Shown: positions 1-11,801 of the stretch, one piece after another
Position numbering within the stretch: position 1 is the stretch's first letter
Layout: the number at the start of each line of letters is the position of its first letter
Assembly (NCBI GenBank): GCA_030760725.1
Contig: JASWHV010000003.1
Location: 116,468,153-116,532,152, forward strand
Length of the DNA: 64,000 bases
Reading direction: 5' to 3'
DNA from: Neostapfia colusana
Taxonomy: Eukaryota > Streptophyta > Magnoliopsida > Poales > Poaceae
The notes under the pieces: model-generated
Told to the model about the DNA's origin: nothing
Seen by the model: only the letters and a program-made list of their open reading frames with translations
Databases searched by the model: none
Translations under genes and position numbers: made by a program

Positions 1-2517
1 TGTGACAGCGCGGGAAACAATTCTGTGACCCCGTGTGGCGCGTTCCTGGCAGCTGACACGTGCCCCTGGGCCCACAGTCAGGTTTAAACTTTTTCCCGAA
101 TTTATTCAAATCTCAGATTTTCCCCAAACTTTAGAAGAGCATAACTTTTGCTAGGAACCTCCAAAATTAGTGATTCAAATTGGGTTGGATTCGTATTGAC
201 AAACTCTATCCAAATATGCAACCCAATTTGTACGAAAGTCTTTATTTAATTCTGAAAAATTCTTTAAAGCGTTTCAGCAAAAGAATTTTAGAGGGAGTTT
301 GGTTTATCCAAAAATATTAAAATTTTGCCAGAATATTCTTTACGGTGTTATTAGACTCCTGTAGAAGTTTCAGCTCATTTGGAGTTGAATTGTTCAGGGT
401 AATTCAGATTGTAAGTTGCTGTGTTCAATTGGATACAGAAACATTTTTCAGAGAATTTCCAAAACTGGTAAATTCAGTTATGGGCAATTCTTAGCTCCAA
501 AACTCCTAGGAAAATTCATGTAGACTCTATGAACTATAATTGAAATTATGGTTCACTGAGGTTGACATAAACATGGGTGTTACCTCAGAATTAATTCATC
601 TTTGATTAAACACTTAGAGAATTGTTCTGAATAAACCACTAGATGAAAAGTGCTAAATTTTGGTCCAGAGGAATTTCTTGTGACAAGGAACTCACATGAA
701 AATTTTCAGCTCCATTAGAGCTCTGGATCACCACTGTCATGTGTGATCTCTTAAGGTGATCAACACTTAAGTGGGAAAAGCACTCAACATTTGATCATAG
801 TGTTTAAACCCAACGCAAACCACTAGCACCAGTGTCCTTTTGAATTCTTGAACAGAGTTCTAGTTTTAAAACTATCATTAGATCTTATTAGTAAAAGCTT
901 TTCAATTAAATACATATGTATGACCATATCGTGTAGCATATACTTGATGAAGGGGAGAAGGACTTGAAGTGAAGATCAAGGAGGGAGGAAAACAAGTGAT
1001 CAAGCTCCAAGTGATCGTCACTAACTGATTTTAATCTTAGTCACCTGCAAAACAGGCAAGCCCCGGTTTGCATTTGAACAGTTTTATAAAGCATTTTTAT
1101 TTGTAGAGATCATAGCTTTGCATCATTGATTGCAGTAAGTCTAGATGATATTGAAAACCCCACTTGCATGACCCTAAATACCTAAGAGAGAAAGGGTAGA
1201 ATAGCACCTCCTCGAGTGGATTTGGCTGCGCTAAATGTTAGTAGGAAAGGTCCAGTAGAAGTCGAGTAGTTGGAAGCTACTCGCGAGTTTAGAGCTGGTT
1301 TACTCGGAACGGGTCCGAATTAGAAGAGATGAGGAAAGTTCACACATAAGAAATGGAGACCGGGCAGGGAGGTTTATATGCAGCAGGTTGCAGGCCGTGT
1401 GTGCATAGCCCTGCCTGTGTCGGTTAAGGCCCGTCCGTGCTTGGCCCTGTTGGACAAGTTTGAGTTGTGTACCGGGCGCATACTGGTTATATGGGACCCA
1501 GGAAACCGATGTACCTTGGAAGATCCATAGTGGAACTTTTCCAACTGCCTTAGGCTTTCGGCGTCAGGGTAGCAGGAGGTACCTCGCTTAAGAACATACC
1601 ACTGCAGGTATGTACCTTGAGGGAGCTTGCGTACTCGGGGCAGTTGGACTGTGTCCAATGTGGAAGATCTTGGGAAAGGTGGCCGCGTACAACGTCAGTC
1701 GAGGTTGCTGCTGGCAACTCGGAGTACGGGTGTACGTGTCGTGTAGTCCGGGCGTGTACTGATTCGAATCACCGTCGCTCGCGGTTATATGAGCATACTT
1801 TCCCACTGCGTCTTGACGTAGTAAGAACTGAACTGATTATCTTTTGAACTTGATAAGGCTGTGCTGTGACTTGTATTGCAACCGTGATTGAATTAGAGAT
1901 AGGCACATTAAATTTTACTTTCACTTTGTGCAAGGAGCATCGCAACAAAGCATTTCTTGTTTGATTGTGGAGTTGTGATGCTTTTCGGCTCAAGGTCCGC
2001 ACAATGAGGCTTAAAAATCTGAAAGTTAAGGATCAACTTTAGGCGAGTCCTTTATGCAAATTTAGCTAACCCAATTGCAACCGTCGTGCATGTAGAGTTT
2101 CTTGTTTAGGAGAGACGGATCAGTCTTGCTGAGCCTATGTGCTCACGCTTGCTATATAAGTGGTTTTGCAGGTTAACATCGATGCTAAGATGGAGGTTGT
2201 CCGGTGAGACTCGGAGACTTCCGAGTCGTTTAACACAGGGAGAACCCAGCCGCTGTTGTTGTCTACGTGTTGCTAGCGAGAGGAGTCCGCGGGCTGGACT
2301 TCATCTCGAGTGCTCTTAGTTATTCGACGTGAGTTGATATAGACTTCCGCTGTAGTTACCTGATGTAAAGTATTTATAAATAAAAACTTGTAAGCTCCCG
2401 CTATTGTTTTATGTAATACATTGTTCCTCATAGTGTGCTGTTGGGTGCCGCACAACACGGCACCACCCAATGCGATTCCCGGGCGAGTGGCCTGTCTCAG
2501 CTGAGCGGGCCGCGTCA
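1..2517 (+). repeat. 5' LTR of element A, 3' portion
   Basis: Aligns by eye, inverted, with both LTRs of element E; for example the start of the window matches the complement of the region near 37380. It ends in CA, followed by a 3-nt spacer and a tRNA-Met primer site, as expected for the 3' end of a 5' LTR. About 1.7 kb of the LTR should lie left of the window, judging from the 4.24 kb LTRs of element E. A 7-bp stem-loop lies 53 nt before the end. Small ORFs in it are not conserved coding sequence. Confidence 0.85.
2444..2464 (+). other. Conserved LTR-end stem-loop (element A)
   Basis: Perfect inverted repeat GGTGCCG / CGGCACC around a 7-nt loop, 53 nt before the LTR 3' end. The same structure is at the corresponding place in elements E and, with a paired base change, C. 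Function is not known to me; the position suggests the U5 part of the RNA. Confidence 0.6.
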
Positions 2518-2520
2518 GCG

Positions 2521-2533
2521 TGGTATCAGAGCC
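2521..2533 (+). other. Primer binding site, tRNA-Met type (element A)
   Basis: TGGTATCAGAGCC starts 3 nt after the LTR end and complements the 3' end of initiator tRNA-Met, the usual primer of plant chromoviruses. Minus-strand DNA synthesis would start here. Confidence 0.9.
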
Positions 2534-4056
2534 GCATTGGTAATAGCACACGGAATAAGGAAGGAATTACGACAAAAATTTAGGTTACGGTGAGGATACG
2601 GTACTGGGCCCACATAAGGATTACTATTAGCTTAATATGAAGGTGGCAACCTAACTTATTTGTTATGTCGGAAAATCGTGCATCTCGAGATGCTTCATGT
2701 CTTAGGGGGTGCACGTAAGCGCTGTCCACCAGTGCGCACAAGCTGAAGGGTGGAGCCCCACGGGTGGCAGGTAACCCGACCCGCTTTAGTATCCTCTACG
2801 ACTCCTCATGTCGTTTGGGGTACTCGAGCAACATCTGTCCCAGGCATGCGTGGTGCAATTTGGGAAACCCCGTCACATGGTTAGTAACGTGAACACGTAG
2901 CTCAAGGCGTGTTTGGCTTGAGAACACCTGTGCGAGTGATGACGGACGGGTGTAAGAACTGTATGGATACCGGGTTCGGTGTGCAGCCGGACCTGACGAT
3001 TGAGTGTGACTTATGCAGGATAAACCACGAAACCGTAGTACGAATAGTAGACGTTTGTGAGTGACCGTTTTAGTGCCACCTAAGATACTTTTATGCCGGT
3101 ATAATCCGGTTAGGATTTATTTTGGTGAGGCTACGTAGTACCGACATGCTTCTTACGGTGCGTCGACGCCGAACTAACTTAATAACCCTTTTCCTTTGAA
3201 GAAATGACTCATGAACTAACTTTCAAATAAAAATTGAAGTTTGAAACAAATATTAGTTACTGAACTATTGTTTTGAGCTAAGATTCAAATGAGAGGAAGA
3301 CTAGGTTTCAAAGATTTCAAAAACAGAGTGCCCTGTTTTCGGCAGGAATTCTTGCTGGACTTTAACAGAGCATAACTCTGAGTAGCTTGACCCAATTAAG
3401 GTGTACGATACAGTTATGGAAAGATTTACAAGTGCTCTACAAATTCTTTGTAGACCTCCAGAACCAAATCACACGCCAAATGGGTAGAAAGTTCACAGGG
3501 AGGTAAACTGTCCAGAACCAGGACAGCAGCAAAACCTCTCTGGACCTTTCTGTTTTTTTAGCCATAACTTTCTGTAGATAAACCCTTAAGAAGCCTATGA
3601 TACACCATTGGAAAGGTTATGAATGGTGAAACATTGTTGTAGTTCAATGTTTGTTCAGGTTCTTATTGTATTTACATATACAACTGTGATAAAATCAGCC
3701 ACATACAAAGGAGATGCTGGCAATTTTTATCCAGGAATTCTGTCAACTTTGGAAAATCATAACTCTTAATCCAGAGAAGATCTGAAGGCATATGAGTACT
3801 CATGTGAAAGATACTGAAGTTAACTTTAACTTTGGTACTCAACTCGAGATATGAAGATGCTATTAACTAGATCAGAATCTGGAGATAGTGCATAAAGGTC
3901 TATCTGTACAGATAGACGGAATAGCCATGTCTACTAAGGAGTTGTGTAAACATGAATTTTGTTACTGCTTTCATAAAGTCTTGACATATTCATGTTTTCA
4001 TTAGTCTCACATACTGTGAGTTCTTGTTTAACTCTTCTCAACTACATGTTTGCAGT
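2534..4056 (+). other. Untranslated leader of element A
   Basis: No credible coding sequence. The first ~650 nt resemble the leaders of elements B, C and E. The remainder is AT-rich and holds three degenerate units, each opening with CATAACT (3371, 3563, 3758), spaced 192 and 195 nt. The leader ends in a T-rich run and GCAG directly before the gag start, which looks like a splice acceptor. Confidence 0.7.
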
Positions 4057-5492
4057 ATGGTTCGTACTCGCTCTAGGAGTAGGGCCGGAAGTTCTCGTCG
4101 AAGCGGTGATACTTCCATTCCACCGTCGGAACCACCATCCACGGGATGGATGGATCTTATGACTCGAGTCGTCGAGTCTAACCAAGAGAACACTAGGCTA
4201 CTCCAAGAAGCAACGCAAGAACACACACACTTACTCCAAGCTTTGGTACAGCAAAGCGTACTCCAGAACACGCAACAAGTCGTTCCACCTCAGAACGCTT
4301 ATCTGGACTTCTTGGCGACTCAACCGCCAATTTTTACTGAAGCCACCGAACCTGTGGAAGAAGATCAATGGCTTCGTGTCATGGAGTCAAAATTTGGAGT
4401 ATTCAAGTGTGATGAATACCAGAAGACAAAGTATGCCGCTCAACAACTCCATGGAGCCGCCGGAAACTGGTGGGTGGATCATCTTGCCACCATTCCGGAG
4501 GACCATCAAGTAGCATGGAGTGAATTTTGTGAAGCCTTTCGTACTTGTTACATACCACTAGGTATTGTTAAGGCAAAGCGGGAGGAATTTTTGGGCTTAA
4601 AGCAAGGGGACATGAGTGTCCTCGAGTATGTCAGAAGATTTAATCTTTTGGCCCAATATGCCCCCGAGTATGTGGCGAAAGAAGAGGCACGGTGTGACCT
4701 ATTCTTCCATGGCCTGAGTGCCATATTACGGGAAAAGCTGGCCGTACACAACAACGGCAGTTACACCAACATGGACGATGCGGCTTTCATTCAAGAGAAG
4801 CCGACACTTGAGTGGCAAGCCGAGAAGAGAAAGATGAGTGAGATCGAGCAGGCTAGCACAAGTTATGTGCCTCAGAAGTACCGTGTGGCGTATCGAACGT
4901 CACCCGGTGAAAGATGGAGGCCATCTGTACGATCTACTCCGCAGAGGTTGATTGCTGGTCAAGTTCTACAACTTGCACCACCTCCACAGCCGCAGCATCA
5001 GACGGTGGTTTGTGCTCCATCGCTGCAGCCATATATACCTAGCAGTCCACCGCAAGTCAGCGAAGAACCGGAGAGGCATCCGTGTTTGACTTGTGGGCGC
5101 ATGGCCCATTATGCTAGGCAATGTCCGGAGGGAACTCGAGACTACGGGTCATCATATTTACAACAATACGATCCGTACCTCAATCTGCAGATAGGAGGGC
5201 AGATAAGGGGCAACATTCACTATGCTGTGATTGATGATGTTCCGGAAGGAGAAGACGCTTTAGCAGGGATGTTTTCTCCGAATCAGCTACCGGTTATAGT
5301 TCTCTTTGATTCCGGTGCCACACACAACTTCATTAGCCAATCTTTTGTGGCTCAACATCAGCTCCAAACAGTTTATACAAAGAGGCAATACCTCATATCT
5401 TCGCCCGGGGGCAGCAGGACCGCAAGTGAGGTTGTCTCCAGAGCACCTCTTTGTTTGGGGGGTAGAATATACCCTATGACTCTCATTATCCT
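4057..5492 (+). pseudogene. gag: gag and start of protease, element A (3'-truncated)
   Basis: Structural capsid/nucleocapsid polyprotein of a Ty3/gypsy element, fused to the beginning of the aspartic protease. The first ATG is at 4057, directly after a CAG; upstream codons in the same frame lack an ATG. The order is a basic Arg/Ser N-terminus, the retrotransposon gag capsid region around residues 100-230, a Pro/Gln linker, a CCHC zinc knuckle at residues 343-356 with all four ligands present, and a protease DSG motif at 418-420. The frame is open to the junction near 5492; from there to the stop at 5530-5532 it reads nonsense from the LTR of element B. The best preserved gag here, but with no pol behind it. 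Confidence 0.85.
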
Positions 5493-8442
5493 CCCTAGCC
5501 CCTGCCTAGTCTCATTTTCATTACTAAAGTGATCTCACGTCACTCGAACCAATCCCGTGTGTCCCAAGTCTAAACTCGCGAGTAGATTCCAACTACTCGA
5601 CTTGTACCGAAGTCCTATGAATCATTAAGCATAGCCTGTCTACTCGAGGTCTTAGACACTACCCTCGCTCTAATAGGAAAATTCTGGTTATGCAAGTGGG
5701 GTTCCATCCATCCTATACCTAATGCACATTCATACTTCACAATAGACATGTAAACAAAGCAAAACTTTATAAAAGGGTTAATGCAAACCGGGGCTTGCCT
5801 TGTTGCTGCTGGTCAGTGGTTAGGTCTTCGTCCGGAAGAAGGAAGTCGAGCACTTCCGGAGTCTCCTCGCCTTCAGCGACTACATGTTAACGAGACACTA
5901 CATGTCAATTCAAATGCAATGTGTAAACTTGAATAAATAATTACTATAACTCAAGCTAGCCCTCCCCTTTGGCTCTGAAATTTTTATGGTGGCTTCGTAT
6001 GGTTCTAACCAGAGTGTTGACCAAGTTTCATTTGAAACAAAGTTCATTTCAGCTTTATACAAATAAAAACCTATTTGGTCAATATTAGAGTCTCTATGTA
6101 ATTCCAGGGGTTTTCATGGCCCCAACCATTACTTTCTGGAAACTAAAATTTGAGATGGTTCTAATGGAATTGGTTTCATGTTATTTGAATAATTCTAGAG
6201 GAAGTTGTGCCCTAAACAAGATTCAAGAAAATCTGAAAAATGTTTCTGTACATTTTTCTATTTTCTCTGGGCTGTTCTCTTAATCACCCCATTAGGGGGA
6301 CTAAATTAACTTGGATTAGTCTGAAAATTTTACTGTGACTCAAGGATTTTACAATGAACCTCTCAGCCAAATTTCAGAATTTTTCATGAAGTAATCCTCC
6401 AGATAAAATTCCTAACAGTTTAAAATTTATGGATTTAATTCTGGAAAACTATTAATTTTCATGAGCTGAAATTTGTATTGCTGGACAGTACTCAAAAAGA
6501 TAAGTCGAGCAAAATTTGGTTCACTGGATTTGGAGCTTCCTACACAAAGTTATGAATTTCTAAAGTTTGGGATGAATCTGGAATTGTTTTATATTGCAAA
6601 TTCTTGTTGGGTCCATGTTTAAACTGCAGCCAATAGGATTTGCGGACACATGAGGCTACGGGGTTTTTATATGTGTAGCCGCACCAGATCCTAAGCCACA
6701 GCTAATCCCAGTTTTTAAATACACTCGCTGACAGGTGGGCCAGCTCCACCCTTCTTCAACCTCCGGCATTTCTTCCCGCACGCACGCCCACCTCGTCGGA
6801 CCGAGGCGGCGCCTCACCGGCTTTGCGCTCCCGGCCGGAGACTGGCCACCCTTAGGTTTTTGGGGTCGGGTAACTCGGTTGTGGGCTCGGGTTGGGCGCT
6901 AGGGGAACGTAACTGTGCCGGCGACGTGCGGCGGCTTCAGGAGATGTTCGGCACCGTCACCCGGCGGTCCTAGCCCGCCAACAACTCAGCCAATCCGCTC
7001 TAAAGAACCAGTGGATGCTAGGGAGGCACAGCAAGCAAGGACCGGCGCATGAAAACACCTCCAAATTGGTTCTCACCGTGCGCCCGATCCATGCCGCCAT
7101 GGTTGAGCTCGGGAATACATAAATACCTCGCACCTCGTCCGTTTTCTAGCTAGGGTTGTGAAGGGAAATTGACCGCTAGCCAGTCTAGTTCATGTGTGCA
7201 TGGTTTGGTGGCCTACAAACAAGAATTCTGATCGAATTTTGAGGATTTCTCACCCGGGGTCACTTTTCACGAGCTTAGAGTAAATCGCCAAATTCTTGCT
7301 CGAACGATCACGCCTTGAGTTGAGGTTTGGCGAGGAGTAGCAGGGGGCTCTGACGCTCCTCTGGGTGTCCTAGATCGGGTGTGAAAGCCCCTCGGTTGGG
7401 CTGTCACCGTGAGCTGAACTACGGTCGTTTCCCCGGTTGTTGCCAAGACCCGCTGAGCTAGGGTTGGAAGGGCTGAACTCGAACGTTTTTGCGCCGAGGA
7501 GGTAGAGGACGAGCGACCGGTGTCGTTTTGCTTCTCGGAAGGTGCTGTGCACGGTGGTTTTGCTGGGTTCTTGATCGAATGCTAACGGCGGCGTGAGCGC
7601 GGTTCTCTCCTCGTGCGGATAGGAACCGAGCCTCCGTGTGGCGGTGCTGTGAGCGGCCGACTGCCTCGGGGGTGATCAATTCGGGAGCAGCTCGCCAGCT
7701 CGAGGGAGAAAGCAGGAGGTGTGCTCTGTGGCTCACGCGGTGGCGCCCGGAGGTGCGTCGGTTGCTTCGAGTCAGACCCGAGAGAAGAGCCCCGGTGACT
7801 TTGGTTGCACGATTAACTGACTCACTGACCAGTGGGCCCTCTTCTCTCCCTAATTCTTTCTCCACCTTCTGCTGCAAATATCTCAGCAACTCTCCATTGG
7901 ATGTGAGACTTAATCACCAAGTCACAGTTTGAATTTGGTTTCCGAAATTTGAAATTTGTTTGGCTAAATTTGCCTCATATTTGAACTGAAATTCAAATTT
8001 AGTTTTGAATTATTGCAAATTAATTCCCGACAAGATGAAATCCAATGGGGATGAAAATTGGTGGGCTAACTCAGAAAAATATGCTGAGTTTGAATATGAA
8101 GCCAACTTTTGAATTTAGGTGACAAAAGTAGCTGCAATTTGAATTTACATTCAAATTGGCCTCTTTTTGAAATGCCTCCAAAAGTGCCTCAAAAAGTGAT
8201 CGATTTGCATGAACTTTAGCCTGAACCTTCCCAATACTTTTCAAGTTCTAGGTGTGAGCTCAACCTTTCATGTTCATGTGTAGAAATCCTACTTTGTGAA
8301 AGTTAGGGCTTTCCCCTCTGATCCCCCTTTTGATGGAGGTTACTTGCTCTTCACAAGTCTTCACAAGAACTCCACAACAAAAGCTGTGGTGGTTGTGAGC
8401 TGATGAAAATTTTTGCAAGTCCCTTTTTCTTGGGCTTTTACA
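5493..8442 (-). repeat. 3' LTR of element B, truncated
   Basis: Near-identical by eye to 16080-19026 of the 5' LTR over its whole length, with scattered substitutions and small indels. The part equivalent to 15005-16079 is missing. Begins TGTAAAAGCCC on the minus strand next to the polypurine tract. It contains a GC-rich block at about 6760-7860; ORFs of 60-143 codons there are not supported as genes. Confidence 0.9.
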
Positions 8443-8455
8443 TCCCTCCCCCCTT
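8443..8455 (-). other. Polypurine tract of element B
   Basis: On the minus strand AAGGGGGGAGGGA abuts the TG that opens the 3' LTR. This is the plus-strand DNA primer of Ty3/gypsy elements. A perfect inverted repeat (AATCTCG / CGAGATT, 3-nt loop) lies just before it at 8461-8477. Confidence 0.85.
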
Positions 8456-8508
8456 AAAAGAATCTCGTCCCGAGATTAGAAAAGAAGAGACAGCGATGTA
8501 ATAGGAAC

Positions 8509-8876
8509 TCACCCGTGCTGAGACGCCATCAACTCCGGGTAGTTTGAGGGAAGGAATTCCTCACTCTCCCACGTTGCTTCTTCGGCGGTGTGGTTGTTCC
8601 AGAGTATCTTGTAGAACCACAACGTTCGGCTACGTGTGGTCCGAGCTTTCTCATCAATTATTGCCACCGGATATTCATCATACGTCAAATCCGGTTGCAA
8701 CTCGCCGATGTCTTCGGTAGGAACAGCAGCTGTATGCTTCAGACATTTTCGCAGTTGTGAAACATGGAAAACGTCGTGAACACCAGCAAGATATGCCGGT
8801 AGCTCCAGTCTATACGCCACTGGTCCACACTTCCTGGTGATAGCATAGGGTCCAAAGAAACGGGGGGGGGGGGGGC
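8509..8876 (-). pseudogene. pol: Integrase C-terminus and chromodomain, element B
   Basis: Encodes the integrase GPY/F-type C-terminal region and a chromodomain-like tail with the VLWNNH...EATWE-type core (here ILWNNHTAEEATWESE), which in Tekay/Del chromoviruses is thought to bind chromatin and direct integration. The stop is at 8509-8511. It is out of frame with the integrase core because of a run of 14 G at 8862-8875, where element C has only four. Otherwise the reading frame is clean, so a single slippage event, or a sequencing error in the homopolymer, separates it from the core. Confidence 0.85.
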
Positions 8877-10172
8877 GAGTTTCCCCTTCACGCCGAACCG
8901 GTGCACGCCTTTCGTCGGAGACACACGGAGGTACACGTGTTCCCCGATGCCAAAGTGCAGCGGTCTACACCTCTTATCAGCGTAGCTTTTCTGTCGGGAT
9001 TGAGCGGCCTTCAAGTTGGCTTGAATCATCCGAACGCGCTCTTCGGCGTCGGTCACCACATCAACTCCGAATGTGACCCTTTCACCGGACTCGCACCAGT
9101 TTAATGGTGTGCGGCACTTGCGACCGTAGAGAGCTTCATAGGGTGCCATCTTGATACTCGCATGATATCCATTATTGTACGAGAATTCCGCCAACGGTAA
9201 GTGATCACCCCTGTTCCTACCGTGGTGGATGGCACACGCCCTCAACATGTCCTCTAGTACTTGGTTCACCCTCTCTGTTTGTCCATCTGTTTGAGGGTGA
9301 TAGGCGGAGCTTCTAATCAGCTTAGTACACAAAGCAGTGTGCAACTGCTCCCAAAAGCGAGATACAAATAATGCACCTCGGTCTGAGACTATGGTCTTGG
9401 GTACTCCTTGCAAGCATAGGATCCTGGCAATATATAAGTCCACATATCGGTTGGCATGGAAATGTGTATGCACCGGAATGAAGTGAGCCGACTTGGTTAA
9501 CCGGTCAATGATCACCCAAATTGAATCATGTCCGTTGGAAGTCAGGGGTAATCCCACAATGAAATCCATGCTCACATATTCCCACTTCCATGCTGGAATT
9601 TTCTGGGGTTGCAGCAGCCCTGATTTTCTCATGTGATCAGCCTTCAGTCGCCTACATGTATCACACTCGGATACGTACTTAGCCACTTCCCGCTTCATCC
9701 GTGTCCACCAAAATTTCTTTTTCAAATTTTGGTACATTTTGTTGCTGCCCGGATGAATGGAGTATTTGGACAAGTGAGATTCATCAAGGATCTTTTTCCT
9801 CAGCTCCATATCCCGGGGTACGACTATGCGGTCATTGAACCACAGCGTCCCCTCATCATCTTTCCGGAAACATTTGATCTCCCCATTATCTATCTCTCTC
9901 CGGAGATGTGCCATGCCCTTATCAATCTTTTGAGCTGCAATGATGCCCTCCCTAATAGTAGGGACGAGGGCAAGGTTGTGGAGCGATCCATAAGGAACCA
10001 AGTATAAACTCGGCTCTTCCTCCTCCACCGGTGTAATAGTGAGGTTATGGACATGTGATTTCCGACTCAACGCGTCGGCCATCACATTCGCCTTGCCGGG
10101 GTGGTAATGAATCTCAATATCATAGTCTTTGATTAGTTCTAACCACCTCCCTTGCCTCATATTAAGCTCCTT
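8877..10172 (-). pseudogene. pol: RNase H end and integrase core, element B
   Basis: After the in-frame TAG at 10173-10175 the frame continues with the end of RNase H, then the integrase HHCC zinc-binding region (His-His followed by CDTC), and the DDE core: MDFIVGLP, SDRGALF and the TDGQTERVNQ segment with its Glu. All three core acidic residues are visible. It ends at the poly-G frameshift near 8875. An antisense ORF at 9633-10007 is a shadow of it. Confidence 0.88.
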
Positions 10173-11270
10173 CTACGTGAAAAAATACTTCAAGCTCTTG
10201 TGGTCGGTGTAGAGATGCACCAAATTCCCTAGGAGATAGTGCCTCCACATTTTTAACGCCAAAACTGCAGCAGCAAGCTCAGGATCATGAGTTGGATAAT
10301 GCTTCTCATGGTTCCGAAGTTGGCGTGAGCCATATGCGACCACACATCCTTCCTGCATCAACACGCAACCGAGCCCAATACCGGACGCATCACAATACAC
10401 GTAGAAGGGCTTGGTTGTGTCCGGTTGAGCTAAGACTGGGGCCGTTGTGAGATGCTTCACTAATGCTTGGAACGCTCCATCAAACGCCGTGTTCCAAACA
10501 TATTTTGTCCCCTTCTTCAGCAACTCTGTCATCGGCTTAGCAAGCTTGGAGAAGCTTGGAATGAATCTCCGATAGTATCCCGCTAAGCCGAGGAAGCTTC
10601 TGACCTCATGGACTGAAGTGGGAGCTTTCCATTTCAGCACTTGTTCGATTTTGCTTGGGTCAACCGCAATGCCTTCCGCTGAGATAATATGTCCTAAAAA
10701 TGGCACTTGGCTGATCCAAAACTCACATTTGCTGAACTTGGCATATAGCTTATGGTCCCTTAGGCGTTGAAGAACAATCCTCAAGTGTTCGGCGTGTTCT
10801 GCTTCTGTCTTGGAATAAACCAAGATATCATCAATGAACACCACCACGAACTTGTCCAGTTCCGGCATGAACACCGAGTTCATGAGGTACATGAAATGTG
10901 CCGGAGCATTAGTGAGACCAAAAGACATGACGAGATATTCATATAAGCAATATCTCATCGAGAAGGCCGTCTTCGAGATATCCTCCGCCCGGATTTTCAT
11001 TTGATGATATCCAGAGCGAAGGTCCATCTTGGAGAACACACTTGCACCCACAAGTTGATCAAACAAAATGTCAATGCGGGGCAGTGGGTACTTATTCTTG
11101 ATGGTGTCGGCGTTGAGCGGCCGGTAGTCCACGCACAGCCTCAAGGTTTCATACTTCTTCTTCACGAACAGCGCCGAGCATCCCCAAGGCGAGGAACTCG
11201 GCCTAATGAAATCTTTGCTCAACAGATCATTGAGCTGCTCTTTCAGTTTAGCCAGCTCGTTCGGAGCTAT
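10173..11270 (-). pseudogene. pol: Reverse transcriptase and RNase H, element B
   Basis: Standard Ty3/gypsy RT: KMDLRSGYHQ region, the SFGLTNAP motif, and the catalytic FIDDILVYSK motif with both Asp intact, followed by the RNase H domain with DASG and TDHKSL motifs. It is bounded by two in-frame stops: TAA at 11271-11273 in the protease-RT linker, where related copies have Lys, and TAG at 10173-10175, where elements C and E have CAG (Gln). Apart from these stops this is the least damaged RT in the window with a canonical active site. Confidence 0.9.
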
Positions 11271-11801
11271 TTAGTATGGCCTCCAGGAGATAGGAGTAGT
11301 CCCGGGTGCAAGCTCGATCTTGAACTCAACATCCCGCTCAGGTGGCATGCCCGGAAGATCATTCGGAAACACGTCGGGGTATTCCCGGACTACGGGGATG
11401 TCCTCTAACTTGAGAGCTTCAGTATTATTAATTTCTGAAACTTCCCGGACTGGATTATCTAACATGAGGGACTGCGGACGGTGTAGTGGGGAGTTGAGGT
11501 GAACCGTCCGTGATAACGTTTCCAGGACAGCGCCATGGTAGCTTAGCCATGGCATTCCAAAGATTGCATCAATCTTCTGCCCTTCAAGAATAATCATAGT
11601 GGTAGGATATATCTTCCCACCTAAGCACAGTGTTGCTGAAATCTTTCCTCCCGGTGAGCAGATCATATAAGAACACTCGGTTAGAAAGGCTTCCAGTTGA
11701 TGCTTAACCACATATGATGCACTTATAAAGTTGTGGGTTGCACCAGAATCAAATAATATGATGATGGCTTGATCGTTGAGAGTGAACGTACCCGTCAGCA
11801 C
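11271..11801 (-). pseudogene. pol: Aspartic protease and linker to RT, element B
   Basis: Contains the retropepsin motif FDSGATHNF with the catalytic Asp present, then the ILGMPWL-like flap-side region (here IFGMPWL) and the conserved linker DVFPNDLPGMPPERDVEFKI leading to RT. It ends at TAA 11271-11273. The frame is open upstream through the zinc knuckle, so protease and the C-terminal gag were one frame. Confidence 0.85.

Larger units (their letters stand above)
1..5492 (+). mobile_element. Element A: truncated Tekay-like Ty3/gypsy retrotransposon
   Basis: The segment reads, in order, the 3' part of a 5' LTR, a tRNA-Met primer site, an untranslated leader, gag and the first part of protease. 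Its left end lies outside the window. On the right it stops abruptly at about 5492, where the sequence becomes the LTR of the oppositely oriented element B. LTR and gag are closely related to those of element E (opposite strand). RT, integrase and the 3' LTR are missing next to it; the integrase tail at 19027 may or may not belong to the same copy. Confidence 0.85.

Noticed and set aside
2521..2533. tRNA gene fragment
   Set aside because: The 13 bases complement only the tRNA-Met 3' end and sit at the LTR border; they are a primer site, not a tRNA gene.
7458..7889. 143-codon minus-strand ORF in the truncated LTR of element B
   Set aside because: The equivalent in the other LTR (about 18050-18480) is broken; no motif; GC-rich chance ORF.
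9633..10007. 124-codon + strand ORF
   Set aside because: Antisense shadow of integrase of element B.
11001..11408. 135-codon + strand ORF
   Set aside because: Antisense shadow of the RT and protease-RT linker of element B.
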